A stretch of DNA of 64,000 bases from Notospermus geniculatus (lineage: Eukaryota; Nemertea; Pilidiophora; Heteronemertea; Lineidae), in NCBI GenBank assembly GCA_002633025.1, contig NMRB01000060.1:466821-530820 (forward strand). The letters run 5' to 3'. The position numbers and the translations under genes were made by a program. Below, one piece after another: positions 12,511 to 24,361 of the stretch (position 1 is the first letter of the stretch; each line of letters starts with the position of its first letter). The notes below the pieces were generated by a model. It had not been told where the DNA came from. It did no database searches and worked only from the letters and a program-made list of their open reading frames with translations.

Positions 12511-14110
12511 TCATCATCATCATCATCATATAGGCTTATGGCCCCATGTGGGCCTTCGCCTTTGTCACTAATATTAACAACTTTAACATTTGTGCGCATG
12601 TACTGCGGCGGTGCAAGTCGTGGTTATTTAAAAATACAGTAACAGCGGCCCGGTGCGTATGTACATCTTGTGCTTCTCAGGAATCCTTTGGACTTTTTAC
12701 TTGTTGTTGCTTGTAGCCTAATCCTTGGATTAACTTGCCTTCACTTGTGATTCTTGGATTGCTTGTCTTCATTTTATCCTTTGATATGTAACTTAACTTG
12801 TAATGCTGAACTCAAATAATGACATCCGTTTCGAGCCTTGAATTAAAACTATATGCTACAGTGTCAAATTTGGCTGAGAATAAGTTGTGTTATTTAATTA
12901 AAATCGGTAGTAGTAAATGTTCTTTGTGTCTTTCCAAAGTTTATCGAGACGCGACTTTAACGAATCTAGTGAGGGTGCCATCACTATACTTTCTGGCAGA
13001 CGATTCCATTCTTTCACTATCCTGTTTGTAAGGAAATGTTTTCTTGTCTTGTTTCTGAATCTCTGGGGTTCTAGTTTAAGGCAGTGACCTCTTAGGTTCC
13101 GATTTGTACTGTAAGGGATTTCTAACTGCGTTAGAATATGGCCATGAGCAATTTTATACATCAGTATTATATCACCGCGAAGCCTCCTGTGTTCCAAAGT
13201 CGGTAGGTTAAGCTTCCTTAACCTCTCCTCGTAACTCAAGTTCCTTAAACTGTGAACCATCTTCGTCGCCCTACGTTGAACTTTCTCTAGTTTGTGTTTC
13301 TGTCGTTTCTTCAAGGGACTCCATACCTCCTGCGAGTACTCCAAATGGGGGCGTACTAGGGACTTATAGAGTAAAACGAATGATTTTCTATCCAATTTAG
13401 TAAAGGCCCGTCTTATGGTACACATGACCTTATGTGCCCGTTGACAAATCACGTCCACATGTGGGGAGAAGTCTAGTTGATCATCAATAATCACGCCAAG
13501 GTCCCTTTCTGTTCTCACCGTCTCTATATCATGAGGGGGTCCCTTGTTTGTATGTAACTGGTAGGTATATGGTGGTTCTTTCTTACCAATTCTCATGTGC
13601 TTACATTTATTCTGGTTGTATTCCATCTGCCAGGTTTCAGCCCAAGTGGTGAGAAAATTCAGGTTCTCCTGGAATGTGCGGCAGTCGACCGGGGCCATGA
13701 TCTCTTTGTATGTTTTAGCATCGTCTGCAAACAACTTGGACTCACATTGTGTAGCCTCTGGTAGGTCATTTATAAATGTGACGAAAAGTAGAGGTCCCAG
13801 AACACTGCCCTGGGGCACACCGCTCAACACAGGTTTAAGTGATGATTGAGCACCTCCAAGACTCACCCTCTGTTCTCTATCTGTTAGGAACGATCTGATC
13901 CATCCCACCACCTTGTTGTTGAAACTGTACGAATTTAGTTTCGCCAAGAGACGCTCATGTGGCACTTTATCGAAAGCCTTTGCAAAGTCTAACATCACAA
14001 TGTCCACCCCGTTTCCATTTTCTAGCATATTGGACCAAGCCTCCACATTTGGCCGATGATGTGCCAGTGATGAAGGGCGTGCGCATTCGTACTTGGGTTT
14101 TAACACAAGG
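12511..14110 (-). mobile_element. 5'-truncated non-LTR retrotransposon (CR1/Jockey-like LINE)
   Basis: The element reads right to left. Its protein-coding 3' part ends at 12898. About 370 bp of 3' UTR follow, ending in an (ATG)n microsatellite tail seen on plus as (CAT)n at 12511-12530. Such short-repeat tails are typical of some non-LTR families. The 5' end breaks off near 14110, inside the reverse transcriptase, with no endonuclease domain, as expected for incomplete target-primed reverse transcription. I could not identify target-site duplications. Confidence 0.8.
12898..14106 (-). CDS. Reverse transcriptase fragment of LINE, uninterrupted
   Basis: An open frame of 402 codons with clear retroelement reverse-transcriptase blocks: VDIVMLDFAKAFDKVPHERL (first catalytic Asp), the GVPQGSVLGPLLF turn, and LFADDAKTY with the FADD catalytic pair. 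A C-terminal region rich in Lys/Arg follows, with YKSLVRPHLEYSQEVWSP and VQRRATKMV typical of CR1/Jockey-clade LINE ORF2 ends. The catalytic residues are intact and there are no stops or frameshifts, so the copy is young. The N-terminal fingers portion and any endonuclease are missing, so it is not autonomous. The first residues before the HHRPNVEAW segment are probably flank or degraded sequence rather than a true start. Confidence 0.9.
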   Translation of the reverse strand: MLKPKYECARPSSLAHHRPNVEAWSNMLENGNGVDIVMLDFAKAFDKVPHERLLAKLNSYSFNNKVVGWIRSFLTDREQRVSLGGAQSSLKPVLSGVPQGSVLGPLLFVTFINDLPEATQCESKLFADDAKTYKEIMAPVDCRTFQENLNFLTTWAETWQMEYNQNKCKHMRIGKKEPPYTYQLHTNKGPPHDIETVRTERDLGVIIDDQLDFSPHVDVICQRAHKVMCTIRRAFTKLDRKSFVLLYKSLVRPHLEYSQEVWSPLKKRQKHKLEKVQRRATKMVHSLRNLSYEERLRKLNLPTLEHRRLRGDIILMYKIAHGHILTQLEIPYSTNRNLRGHCLKLEPQRFRNKTRKHFLTNRIVKEWNRLPESIVMAPSLDSLKSRLDKLWKDTKNIYYYRF

Positions 14111-15018
14111 GGTCGTATTCATAAAGCGGTTCTATCGTTGAATGTTCCCCATTTATGAGTGTTCCCCCACTATTGTCGGACGGAGTAAGCTGCGACTTGA
14201 CAATAGGGCGGATACAGAGAGGAATATGTCGATCTATATACCACCGTTTCCCAAGCAATAAGGGGAAACACTGACATACGGAAGCATTTTCAGAAATCGC
14301 ACCTGTGAAACTATTTCATTTACCGTACAACAGACAATAATCATAACCTGAATTTGATATTGATGTTCTGGTAACCTCAGATTCTTAAAATGCGTTACCA
14401 ATCCGACACCGNTATAACCCATAAAATTCTGATCAGAAATAGCGAGGACTTGTTCGTTCGATGTTGTTGAAGATTGAGAATCCACATCATCATGATGACA
14501 TGATGCTGGCTTCTTTGATTCTGATTTACTTTAAAAGGGCCTATGATGGTAGTATCTGTAACTGTCACTCACACTTTTTATTACGGTGTAAGTTACAGCA
14601 AGTAGAGGAAATTTATTGGACTCTGGAGCATACAAAGATTAGATTACTGAGGCTACTTTGCTTAGTGTTCGAAGACTGGCTTCCTTCACTCGTTGGCCTT
14701 CACCCTTGTTGTTGAGCAGAGCAGAGGGGTTGACAATGAATGTCAGTCTCATGTTGTAAGGAAAGCCGAGGATGTCAGGAGCTTTGTCAAGGAACATGGA
14801 ATTGAAATTGCTCTAGTTGTGGTGATATGAGTTAGATGATTGTCTGCATGTTGTTGACAATTGTCACACATGTCAATTTTTATGACATCGATGACAATGT
14901 GTTGCAATGTTGCACGAAGGCAAGTGAGGCGTACCATCCAATATTGATCCCTAGGCCATGTAAAATCTGAAGGAAACCATGATACCGCCCTCCATGTGAT
15001 ATGTTTTTGATGTTTCAG
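14107..15018. other. Upstream flank or intron before the first recognised CECR2 exon
   Basis: No exon recognised. A single N at 14412 probably marks an ambiguous base or contig join. The CECR2 N-terminal exon, expected to encode an FCSLFRTAF-like segment upstream of the exon at 15019, was not found here. Confidence 0.4.
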
Positions 15019-15730
15019 CATTTAGAAGATGCATTCATCAACTTCGATGGCGAAAATCAGCTGGTGTTGGAGCTCATGTGCCGCCTCCTGGCTGGCTGCT
15101 ATGGAAGGAAAGAAATCAGGTAAGATGAGTCTCCACTCGTAGCATTTTCATTTACTTCCTTGTCACAGCCAAGTTTCATGCTGTGCCCTTAGAGGAGAGT
15201 ATTTGTTGTGAACATGATGTTTTGTTGATCACTTACTTGCTGAATCTTCTGACTTTTCAATCTGGATACATGTATTTCTGATGTGATTTTTCAGCCCAGA
15301 ACAGTCTGAGGAATATCTAAAGGATATAATCAATGCCAGATATGAAGAGGAAGGGAAAGAAAACCCCCTCAAGGGGGATGTCTTATATGCTGACTTACCC
15401 CTCCGCACCAAGGTGGAGGTCCTGTATGCCTTAACAGAATACAGGTTGGATGCGGAAGATGTTTTGGAGGAACTCAAGGTACAAACATATTCCAATCACA
15501 ATCAAATTATTGCTTTCTGTATTCCTTTTCATTGTATACCAGTTAATGATCTTCTTTACCTAAATCCCTTCACATTCAATTTTTCAGGGCCTTGAATCCG
15601 ATGGTATGCGTCTGGAGCCCTTTGGTGAGGATTCTACTGGTGCTGTCTACTGGTACTTCTATGGAACACGACTGTACCGTGAGGATCCATTGCCCCGCCC
15701 TCCCCGAAAGCCAAAACCAAAGAGGCCAAG
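15019..15730 (+). other. CECR2: CECR2 N-terminal conserved region (three exons)
   Basis: These exons encode the DDT/WHIM-like helical region that in CECR2 engages ISWI partners. Visible landmarks are [43 protein letters not shown] and [13 protein letters not shown]. Junction phases (2, 0, 2) link without conflict. The first visible exon begins in frame directly after a tttcag acceptor, so at least one exon must precede it. Confidence 0.9.
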
Positions 15731-18700
15731 GTAAGTTTTCAATGTCTGGCTGTGAACTTGGGTTTGTAACCCCTGTTGTCATGTTGTGGGCATTCATATT
15801 CATAAGTTTGATAGCAAGTACATGGTACTTTACTAAAGGAAAAAGAAGTTGAAAAACTTTTTATGCTGTGCTGTTGACACAAGGTGAAGATAAGGGGCTA
15901 GGATGAGCATGAAGGCAGGCAGAGATGGAAAACCCTTTCCAAACATGATGTTGTTACATGTAATTTCAGCCGTCGAAAGAGCCGAAGGAAAAAGCGAAGC
16001 ATTTCAAGAGGGAAGAGGCGTGGAAGGCCGAGGAAGGCCACATCTACTACATGTACGCCTACTAAGGACTTGGAAAGTGAGAATGGACGGTTGAGACGAG
16101 GGGTGTCGAGCAGAACGCCAACACCTGTCAAAGAGGAGAGGTGAGATCAAAGCTTCAATACTGAAAACAGATTGGTCACTTTCTAAACATACAGTGTTGC
16201 CTCTCTATCAATGAAACTTTGGGACTGGCAAATGACTGTCCTTAATTGATAGGTGTCCTCATTGAACAGGTTGAAATGAATAGAAATGATCAATGTAGGA
16301 CTGAATTTTGGTGTCTTTAGAGGGCTCCTGCTGGTGGAGGTGTCAGATAAGGGAGGTTCCAGTGTACATTCTATGGTCGTCTGGTACCTTTTAATTGCAC
16401 TAAGTGTCTGTTTAAAAGTTAGCAGTAGCAAGTCAACAGTGGTGAATTGCCCATTGAGAGCCGAATTGAACAAAGAAATCTGTGTTGATTAGAGATGTCT
16501 TGAGGCTCAAAAGAAAGAGAGAGAGAAGTGTTTCCTACAGAGAAAGGGATGATGACCTCAACAAATTATGTAAAATCTAAGTGTGAAAAAAATGTCGTTT
16601 CCAGTGACAAGGCTTGTGATTCGGATGCCCCTGCTCCTGAGCCTGAAGAGAAACCTGAGCCTGAGCCTGAGCCTGAGCCAGAACCCGAGAATGGTCCCCG
16701 TCGCAGCAGACGTGTCAGGTTGGCGGCCATTAAGAAAAGAGTGGAAATAAAGATTGAAGAGGAATCGTCTAGGTAAACACAGTAATGAAAATTTTAGGGT
16801 GGGGTTTATTTCTGATGGCTTGTCCCTGAAGATTTTATCAACAAGTTGCGAGCAGATTTTATGAGATATCATGGTGTGCCATGCTGCTGTTGAAATTCAA
16901 ACAATAGGAAAGTTGCTATGCTGTTTTGAAGTGCAAGTACCTACTCTCAGAATATGTTTTATTGTATTTTGTTGTGTTTTCTTCTTCACAGTGAAGAGTC
17001 AAGTGAGGAGTCAGAAAGTTCATCGGAAGATGAAGATGATTTTGAGATAGAACCAGTGGTGCAGTCCGGGGATGAACCAGTTCGACGTTGGTTTATCCAG
17101 TGTACAACCAAGGAAGATTGGGAGGACTTGGCGAAAAAGTTTGAGGGAAGCAAAATAAAATGCGAACGGGAGATGTACCATAGTGTGACGGAGAACTTCA
17201 TGCCAGAATTGATAAAGTTATTCGAAGACAAGGAAAAGGACTACCAAAAGAAATTACTAGAATTTCAGCCTCGACGGATTTCAGATCGTTTGGAGAAGAA
17301 ACAGGCAAAAATGGCGGAGGCGGAGAAGCTGCTGAAGAGTTTTGAGGAAGAGGAGCAGAAGTTGAAGAGAGAGTCTGAGGATGAGAGGCGACGGCTGATG
17401 TGGGAAGCGCAGCGGGAGGAGAGGGAAAAACATCAGGCAATGGAGAGGGAGAAACTGAAAGAAGGTTAGCAGTAGTAGACACACTGTAGAATAATAGTAT
17501 TTTATCTTGGGAGTTGATACGAAATTTCCGATGTGATATTAAGTGTTTTGTCAATGATGAGACAAAAATTTGTAAACTATTTTCAGAGCGAGCACGACGG
17601 GCGCATTTGCGTGAAGAACGTGCCCAGTTGATTGCAGAAGGGAAGGAGATACCGCCAGAATTGATGTCGACACCAGGGACTGGTTTTGTCAGGAGGAGAC
17701 GTGGCAGCAACGATAGTATTAGGACAAATGATGTGGATGAGGACGCTTATATGGCATTTTTCAAGGGTGAGTGACCTGAAATTAACCTTTTGTAGCGATG
17801 GTAACACAAAGTTTAGTAGGTTACATTACATGCTCTTTTGTCTGAACTTATTTTTTAAACAACCCACTCAAAATGACTGAATTGTATTCTTACAGTGCTT
17901 GATATGATCAAGAAGCATGATGATGCTTGGTTGTTCGCAGAACCAGTCAGAGAGGAATTTGCCCCTGGATATTTTGATGTTATTGACGTAAGTTACTGCG
18001 GCAATTTAGCTTTTTAAACAATTTGTATCAAACATGAGTTTCTATCAAGGACATCCTTAGGGTAGTCAGCTTTTGTCCAATATTGTACAGGTTCTCAATC
18101 ATATTGGTTGAGAATTAATGTAATTTGACCCCAGTTTATTGGCTTATTTAGACGTTCTCTTTCAGAAGAATGAGATGTTGTGATTTTGCAGTTCTTCTTT
18201 ACATGGAATGAAACTCTTGCAGCGGTTTGTCAAACTTGCAGATGCGGCAGCGCTGTTCTTCATCTGTTTCATCGTGTGTTCGTGTTGTGTTTATGTGGCA
18301 GAGCCTCAAGAGTCTGCTGGCAGATTCAGCTTGCAATTCTACTTCTCATTGCTCTCTTCCCTTCATTCAGGAACCAATGGATTTCACAATCATTGAGAGG
18401 AAGCTAAACGAACGAGAGTATACAAGTCAAGAAGACTTTCTGGGTGACTTCAAGCTCATGTTCAAAAACTGCGCAAAATACAATGGATCTGATTCAGGTA
18501 TTTTAACACAACTAAATCCCAAATCCAGGGTTTTCATGTCCTGGGCCTGGGGCTGTTCCTCCACTTTAACCTCCAGTTACAGTACATATATCCAGTAAAC
18601 CTTGAGAAGTTGCACAACTCACTGGGACCTCTGACTTATGTTAAAAATATGAATAAAAAGATTAAGTGTGGTTTTAATAATTGACTTTCTCACCAAACAT

Positions 18701-21700
18701 ACATCTTTCAGTATGCTACGACATGGCCAAAAGAATTGAGAGATGTGTTCAGCGTGCATTGAAAAAGTTCCTTCCCAAGGAAGATCCTGAGGTGCCAAAA
18801 GAGGATAAAAATGACAAGGAATTCAAAACCCGGGCCAAGACGTGTGTGCAGAAGTTCCGTCCAAAGCGAAAAGCGAGTACAAAAGCGTTGGAGAAAATGC
18901 AGGAGTTCACGTCGGTGGAGGAGATTCAGGAGGTGACATCGAGGGAGTTCTTTCGTAAATATGTTGTGGTGAGTATCGAACTGGTGGCAGTGCTAGAGAG
19001 TTTTAAAAACAGAAGAATTGGTTTGCAAAACTGTTTTGAGACTCTGTGATATAAAATTGACATGGTCATCATTGGTTGTATCCAACTTTACTTTATTTTG
19101 TCACAGCCATTGGAGTGAGTGCCTCTACTTTCACTTTCAGCGAGAAGATACTAAAGAACCTGATTTGAAACGGTTGAATGTTGTTGATAAAAGTGACGAT
19201 GAGCAAATTGCAGAACCAATGGCCGCCACTCCAAAGAACATTGCATGTTATAATCGGCAACGATTCAAAGTTGAGAACAATGTCAGAAAACCAGTGTCGG
19301 GTGAACCCTTGAAACAGCGTATATTGGCTCAGTATACTGCACAAAATGGTGGAAATAATACAATAAGTGAAGTGAAGCCTCCTTTGTCGATGCCAAACGG
19401 TGTCACCCAGCCGTTGACCGCTGCTCAGATTGCTCTTCAGGCGCAGCAGGAAACGGCGGCCATGGCTACGTCGCAGGCAAGCAGTCAGGAAACGCCAGCT
19501 AGGAGTCCCATATCCCGTCAATACACTGTCCAGACACCGTACGGTTCAGTGATGAGGTTCAGTAAGCCTAAATCGTCAACGCCAAGTTCTAGGAGCCGGA
19601 CTTCTGCCAAGTCATCTGCTAGTGTGTCGAGCACTGCACGTATTGCCATGCAGCAAGTGCCGCAAACACAAGTTCATAGTATTCGAATGACTGGTCCCCA
19701 GTTAACTGCTTTCTTACAACAGAATCCTGGTCTCCAGAGTCGTATTATTGTGCAGAAGACGAGTAGTGGAATGGCGACTGTAGTTGAGCCAACTACCGGT
19801 GGAGTCAAGCCACAGATTATCACAGCACCTGCGGCAGAGGGCGCACAGATACTTGACAGTCTCGTATCATCTTCAAGTGGGGAAAATCAACAAGACTCTT
19901 CCCTGAATCAATCAAATATTGCAAATACTCAACCAATCACGACCACAGTTGATATGTCTCTTCAACGAGTCATCGCTAGCATACAATCTCATGCGTTATC
20001 TCAGAGTCGCTCGGCCAGTGTGACGTCACCAGAGGATGGACGCTCTATACCTGCCGGTGGAAGCCGTGAAATTACTGTTACCAGTAGTAATGTTCTCGAT
20101 GGATCTATGTCTGCGTCTTCTTCAAGGTCGTCAACACCTCAGCTTTTGCAGGATGGCCTCGTGCCTTCAATGACCCAGCTCTTGGAAGAAGGTCTTCTGT
20201 CTGCGCAGCCACAGACTTCAATCCGTGTTGGCTCACCACCTAATCCCACACAGGCAACTGTACACCATCACCCTCCAGTTTCAAATCAATCAAATTCAGA
20301 TTCGACGGATCCAACTGGTCAGTACCTGCACGGTTCTATGTCGGCTGCTAAGATTTTGACAATTTCTCGTGCAAGCAGTGACAATAAAACGGTGGGATCG
20401 ACAAGTGGTGCAAGTATTGTAACATTACCAATGTCAACGGCAGCTCAGTTGCAAACAGTCACTACGAAGGTCACAGATCCCGACTCTGGTTTAGATAAGG
20501 TAACACGACTGGCGACACGGCCTGGTACCATATCATATTTGCCGACTAGTTCCATACCCGCCTCGGTGCCGATGTCCCAGGCAAGTACCTTTGCGCCAAC
20601 TGACAGTAATGCATTTTTAGGCGAATTTCTCAACTTTGCTCAGTCACAAAGTAAACAGCGGTTTGGGAATATAAAGCGGGCTGCTGTAACAAATATACCT
20701 GCTCCGACATCTGCGAAAGTTATGCGCCAGAGCGTGCCTGGCACTGTGACCGCACTCAGCGCAGCTCCGCGTCTCCCTCTTGTAAATAACACGTCGTCTG
20801 CTGACATTCTTGCGCAGTCTGTGAACAGTTTGAATTCCGTTGTTGCGGGACTTGATGAAGGAGAAACAAATGCAGACAATATTGCCGGCGTTTCTAGTGT
20901 CGATGATCAAAATATATCAAGTTATCTTGCGGATATCGGGGAAAATAGTGCTGACAGTGACAGTATACGGGATGACATCCTAGGCCAGGCTTTGAGTTTG
21001 AGTGAAATCGAACCAATGTCTCCTTTGGATGGCAATGAATTTGCTTCGTTAGATGGGACTGATTTAGGTGCTAACACAGCACCCCTGTTAGATACAATAC
21101 CAACCAATACGTTAGATATTGGACAACAGACTAACTTAAATTCTGTGATTAAGGGTGTTTCTCAACCACAAACAGTGCTGGGCCGTGACTTGCAGCTTAT
21201 TCAAGGAACAAATGGACAGATTCTTGCATCAAATGTCTCAACAGGGCAAGTGATCTCGACAACTCCAGGCATTTCAGTGGCATCAACACTACCGCACATT
21301 TTTACACAAGGGGGCATTCAACAACAATATGTGATCAGCGGGCAGTTGCCGACAGTGCAGGGCATTCAACAAATCCAACAAGTCATGAATACCGGCACGG
21401 TACAACAAGTCGTGAATGCAGGTGCCGTACAACAAGTTGTGAACTCTGGTCCCTTGCAAATCTCACAAGCCTTACCACAAGGAACGTTAATTCAGTCAAT
21501 TACCACCCCAGTATCTACAGTGCCAATGGTCCAAACGATGACGCCGCAGTCTTCGGTTCAAATAGTGACAAATACAGGACAACCAGCTCCTGTGCAAGTT
21601 TCAAACGTCAGCAGCGAGAATCCTTCCATACAGGCATTATTACAGGTATGTAAATTAATCCATGGTTTGTTCTTATTGAAAAATCCTCGAAAAGTTGTGA

Positions 21701-24091
21701 TTTTCAATTTTGAGGTTTCAGTAGGGGGTACTAAAAAAGTAATGAAATCTTGGTGCTGGGCTAGATCTGGCACATACTGCAAGGCAACCAACTTCAAATG
21801 ATTGAGAAAAATTTGAATGGCTCAGCCGGAGACTGTGTTAATCAATACACAATCGCCTATCAATGTTCCAGAATGTACAGAACGTGTCCAATACCCAGGG
21901 TGTAAACGTACGGCATGTGACGATCAGCCCGGATGTCTATCAGCATTTATTTGGTCAGCAGCTACAGCAGCAAGTCCAGGGGCAGGTATGTCTCGAAACT
22001 ATGCTGCCTGAGTGTGCAGTAGCAAATTTATGATCCCCTCAAGGTGCCAATCCACGTGAGAGTCTTCTCATACAAGTTGGCTCTCTATGGGCAACTACTG
22101 GGCATGTTAGTGACATTGTTCTTAGCACAAGTCCTACGAAAACTAACAATGGTGAATAGCCCATTGAGAACAGAATGAGAAAACTCTCACAAGAAGGTGC
22201 GCCTTTAGTTTCTGCTAGCAAGAGTTTTTAGGGTTTTGAATGGGTGCATAAAATTGCCTGTATATGTACATTAGAGTCCTTCCTAAATGTTGTAAAGGAA
22301 CTTCCTTTCACATTGTGTCTCATTTTATTTTTACTTTTCATTGACTTGCATGTTGTGTTATATCATATTTTTTAAAGAAATCATGAGATAATTCATCATG
22401 TGTTGTATATATGCATTGTGTGCTTCCCTGCTTCTTGATTCGTGTTGTAACGTGCTATTAAAATTCTCAGCATTCACCCTCTTTTATGTGTCTTGAGGCT
22501 GTACTTGTTGCAGCAGTTTTCCGCTCTTGCCATGAGTGGTTTTCACAGCCATACTTCATGTGCTGACCTTAACACCTCAGGGAAAACACGTCGAGATACA
22601 TGTACTAAAAAATTACTGTAGTTATCCTGTATTTGAATGACCCAGCCATAGTTTTATGCATCGACATTATTGCTGCTTATGTGTTTGCCAAACCTTCGTT
22701 GTTGTGACGTTTTGTTTTCATCAGTAATGTTGTGGTTTCAGTTTATAGCCCCAGGGGGCGTTAGCTCCAAAGTGATGCCCAGTGCCCCGACATCCATTAC
22801 TCCTATAGTCCCGGCCGGTTACCAGATAGTTCAAAATGGTGCTACCCCTGCATTGCATAATTATGGTATGTATGAATCGTCACAATGAAAATCAGGTGGC
22901 AGTGTCTCAATAAATGGGGGTATGAAAGAATTCCAGTAAATACTTTGTTGTGGGTGTTGGGGGTATAGTATTCAGCTGTGTGCTTGAGACAGCTTCACAG
23001 GCTGTTTCTATCCTAAATTTTAATTAATTTGTGAATCAGAAATGATAAGATCTTTGAAACCTTGGACAGATGAATCCCGTTGTCAGTGCTCAACAGTGAA
23101 ACTTTGAATGTAGATTGGACTTAATATTCCATTGATTCCCAATCCCACCTAAATTTTACTTTTAGTTATATTGTGTTCCATTATCTTTTATTCTTAATCC
23201 CTTCTAACTTGTGTGCCTGTTTGTTCCCTTGAGTGGTATGTGTCATCTTGCATGCAATGACCCCTGTTTTGCATGGTTGGCATGGCAGCAGGGGTGATGA
23301 ACAGTAGAAGCACACCATCTTTATAATATCAGTGTCATTTGTATATAATCTATTCAAGACATTCACTTTCTTTTTTCTCAAGTGCACACAATTGTTTCTT
23401 TTGTGGTTGTCATTCTTTCCTTGTTTCTCTCTCGCGCCTTGAGTTTTGGTTTAGTGATGATGTTGTGTGTTTCAAATCACAAAAAGCTTGTTAGCAATAT
23501 GATGAGAGTACTGAACTCTGGTAGTCATAAAGTATCTCCTACATGTAGACAAGACACTATACTTGAAGCAACATTTGAGTACAAAAATGTATGTTGATAA
23601 AATTTCCTCTTTACATAATCATCTTGTCTCCTCAATTCTTGTACATGTACTAGGCCTACTTTAGAATCTTTGTTGATCAGTGTGTGATCAGTTTGTTACC
23701 TGTTCATCATATCCAGTATATTGGAACTATGGTTGACATTTAGAATGAATGATGTCCAGAGGAATTTGAACAGCTACCTCCTCCCTCTGCTCTGACCAAG
23801 TAACCTGTATGATCTGATTGATAATCTTATTTGGCCTGTTTTGTGAATCTGTCTGTGCTCCTTCCACTCTCTCCATCTCACAATTTTCTCTCCTTTTAGG
23901 AGTCCAACAAAGACCAACAAGGCCCTGAGACTAAGTACATGGTCTACCAGTTAGTGAACCCGACAAATGATCCCTCGACTCCAACAACGACTGAATCCAA
24001 TGCTTTGGACTCGGAGGATTCTAATCAGCTGAATGGATTCGATACAGCTGAGGTGCTTGAGGCGTTAGGACTGGCAGATGCTGCTATTTGA
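15019..24091 (+). CDS. CECR2: CECR2 chromatin-remodelling bromodomain protein, 14 visible exons, 5' end missing
   Basis: Exons: 15019-15119, 15295-15478, 15588-15730, 15970-16140, 16605-16772, 16992-17464, 17587-17766, 17896-17987, 18371-18497, 18712-18968, 19141-21645, 21872-21985, 22742-22865, 23900-24091; about 1610 codons. Family role: CECR2 pairs with ISWI ATPases in a nuclear remodelling complex and reads acetyl-lysine. The N-terminal exons match human CECR2 closely ([63 protein letters not shown]). Next come an AT-hook (RGRPRK), an acidic Pro-Glu repeat, a charged coiled coil ([15 protein letters not shown] type), the ELPPEL-like KEIPPEL motif, and the bromodomain. The long C-terminal region is Ser/Thr/Gln-rich and not alignable by eye. 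Phases agree at every junction except exon 13 to 14. The first coding exon lies upstream and was not identified. The family call is very secure. Confidence 0.92.
15970..16772 (+). other. CECR2: CECR2 AT-hook exon and Pro-Glu hexanucleotide-repeat exon
   Basis: Exon 15970-16140 is highly basic (RRKSRRKKR) with an RGRPRK AT-hook core, consistent with minor-groove DNA binding. Exon 16605-16772 contains a cctgag hexanucleotide run (about 16650-16690) coding (PE)n, followed by another basic patch, [18 protein letters not shown]. Both exons are phase 2 at each end and their lengths are multiples of three (171 and 168 bp), so they could be alternatively spliced. Confidence 0.8.
16190..16366. mobile_element. 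Small TIR element in CECR2 intron
   Basis: Left end tacagtgttgcctctc pairs imperfectly with right end gggaggttccagtgta. Related termini occur at about 41010 and 48690. The ends suggest a non-autonomous DNA transposon family; classification is uncertain. Confidence 0.5.
17896..18968 (+). other. CECR2: CECR2 bromodomain exons
   Basis: Three exons, 17896-17987, 18371-18497 and 18712-18968, encode a full bromodomain. Helix Z is [12 protein letters not shown]. The ZA loop has [16 protein letters not shown] and the [11 protein letters not shown] motif. Helix B leads to NCAKYNG, whose Asn (codon 18482-18484) is the expected acetyl-lysine-binding residue. Helix C is [19 protein letters not shown]. 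The shelf motif reads WLF (17928-17936) rather than the usual WPF of human CECR2. A basic tail follows ([11 protein letters not shown]). Confidence 0.92.
19141..21645 (+). other. CECR2: Large 2505-bp CECR2 exon, disordered Ser/Thr/Gln-rich region
   Basis: 835 codons with consensus splice sites at both ends, rich in Ser, Thr, Gln, Val and Ala. Short local repeats appear near 21370-21450 (TVQQVVNAG / AVQQVVNSG). It ends SIQALLQ at the donor. The region is expected to be disordered and shows no recognisable domain. The reading frame is long, so the coding call is firm even though homology is not visible. Confidence 0.88.
22052..22190. mobile_element. MITE of the 'gagag..gggca' family in CECR2 intron
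   Basis: Left arm (cgtgagagtcttctca ... ctctatgggca) pairs with right arm (tagcccattgagaa ... gagaaaactctcac). Related copies lie at 24189-24361, 32474-32584 and 57010-57148, with single arms near 16440 and 61045. It is non-coding and presumably a non-autonomous DNA element. Confidence 0.65.
22742..24091 (+). other. CECR2: Last two CECR2 exons with an unresolved junction
   Basis: Exon 22742-22865 ([18 protein letters not shown]...) ends with one extra base. The terminal exon at 23900 is coding in phase 0 ([18 protein letters not shown] ... [13 protein letters not shown] stop, TGA 24089-24091). Direct splicing would hit a TGA after about ten codons. Using the AG at 23911-23912 instead of 23898-23899 restores frame. 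An unseen exon of 3n+2 bases would also do so. Confidence 0.7.
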
Positions 24092-24188
24092 GGTGCTTGT
24101 TCTCAGATCTGCCCTCCAATGGAACTAGGCAGTGCCACAACTGAAGATCAGGGAGATAATGCTCAACTTAAGCTTTAAGATGCTGCCC

Positions 24189-24361
24189 CACTTGAGAGTT
24201 GTACTGCATGATTTGGCACTCTATGGGCTATTTAGCCATAGAAAACTGAAGGCAGTAGTTTGGATCATTGGTCACGGTGAAAACCATAAGAAAGCAAACA
24301 TTTAATGCCAGCAATAGTGAATTGCCCATTGAGAGCCAACTCACACAAGAAAACTCAAGTG
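24189..24361. mobile_element. MITE of the 'gagag..gggca' family in CECR2 3' region
   Basis: Termini cacttgag and ctcaagtg are perfect inverted repeats. The arms continue with gcactctatgggcta and gaattgcccattgagagc. It begins about 100 bp after the CECR2 stop. Confidence 0.7.

Noticed and set aside
16954-16991. Upstream ATG extending the CECR2 exon at 16992
   Set aside because: It lies in the intron's polypyrimidine tract before the cacag acceptor; the exon joins in phase to its upstream partner.
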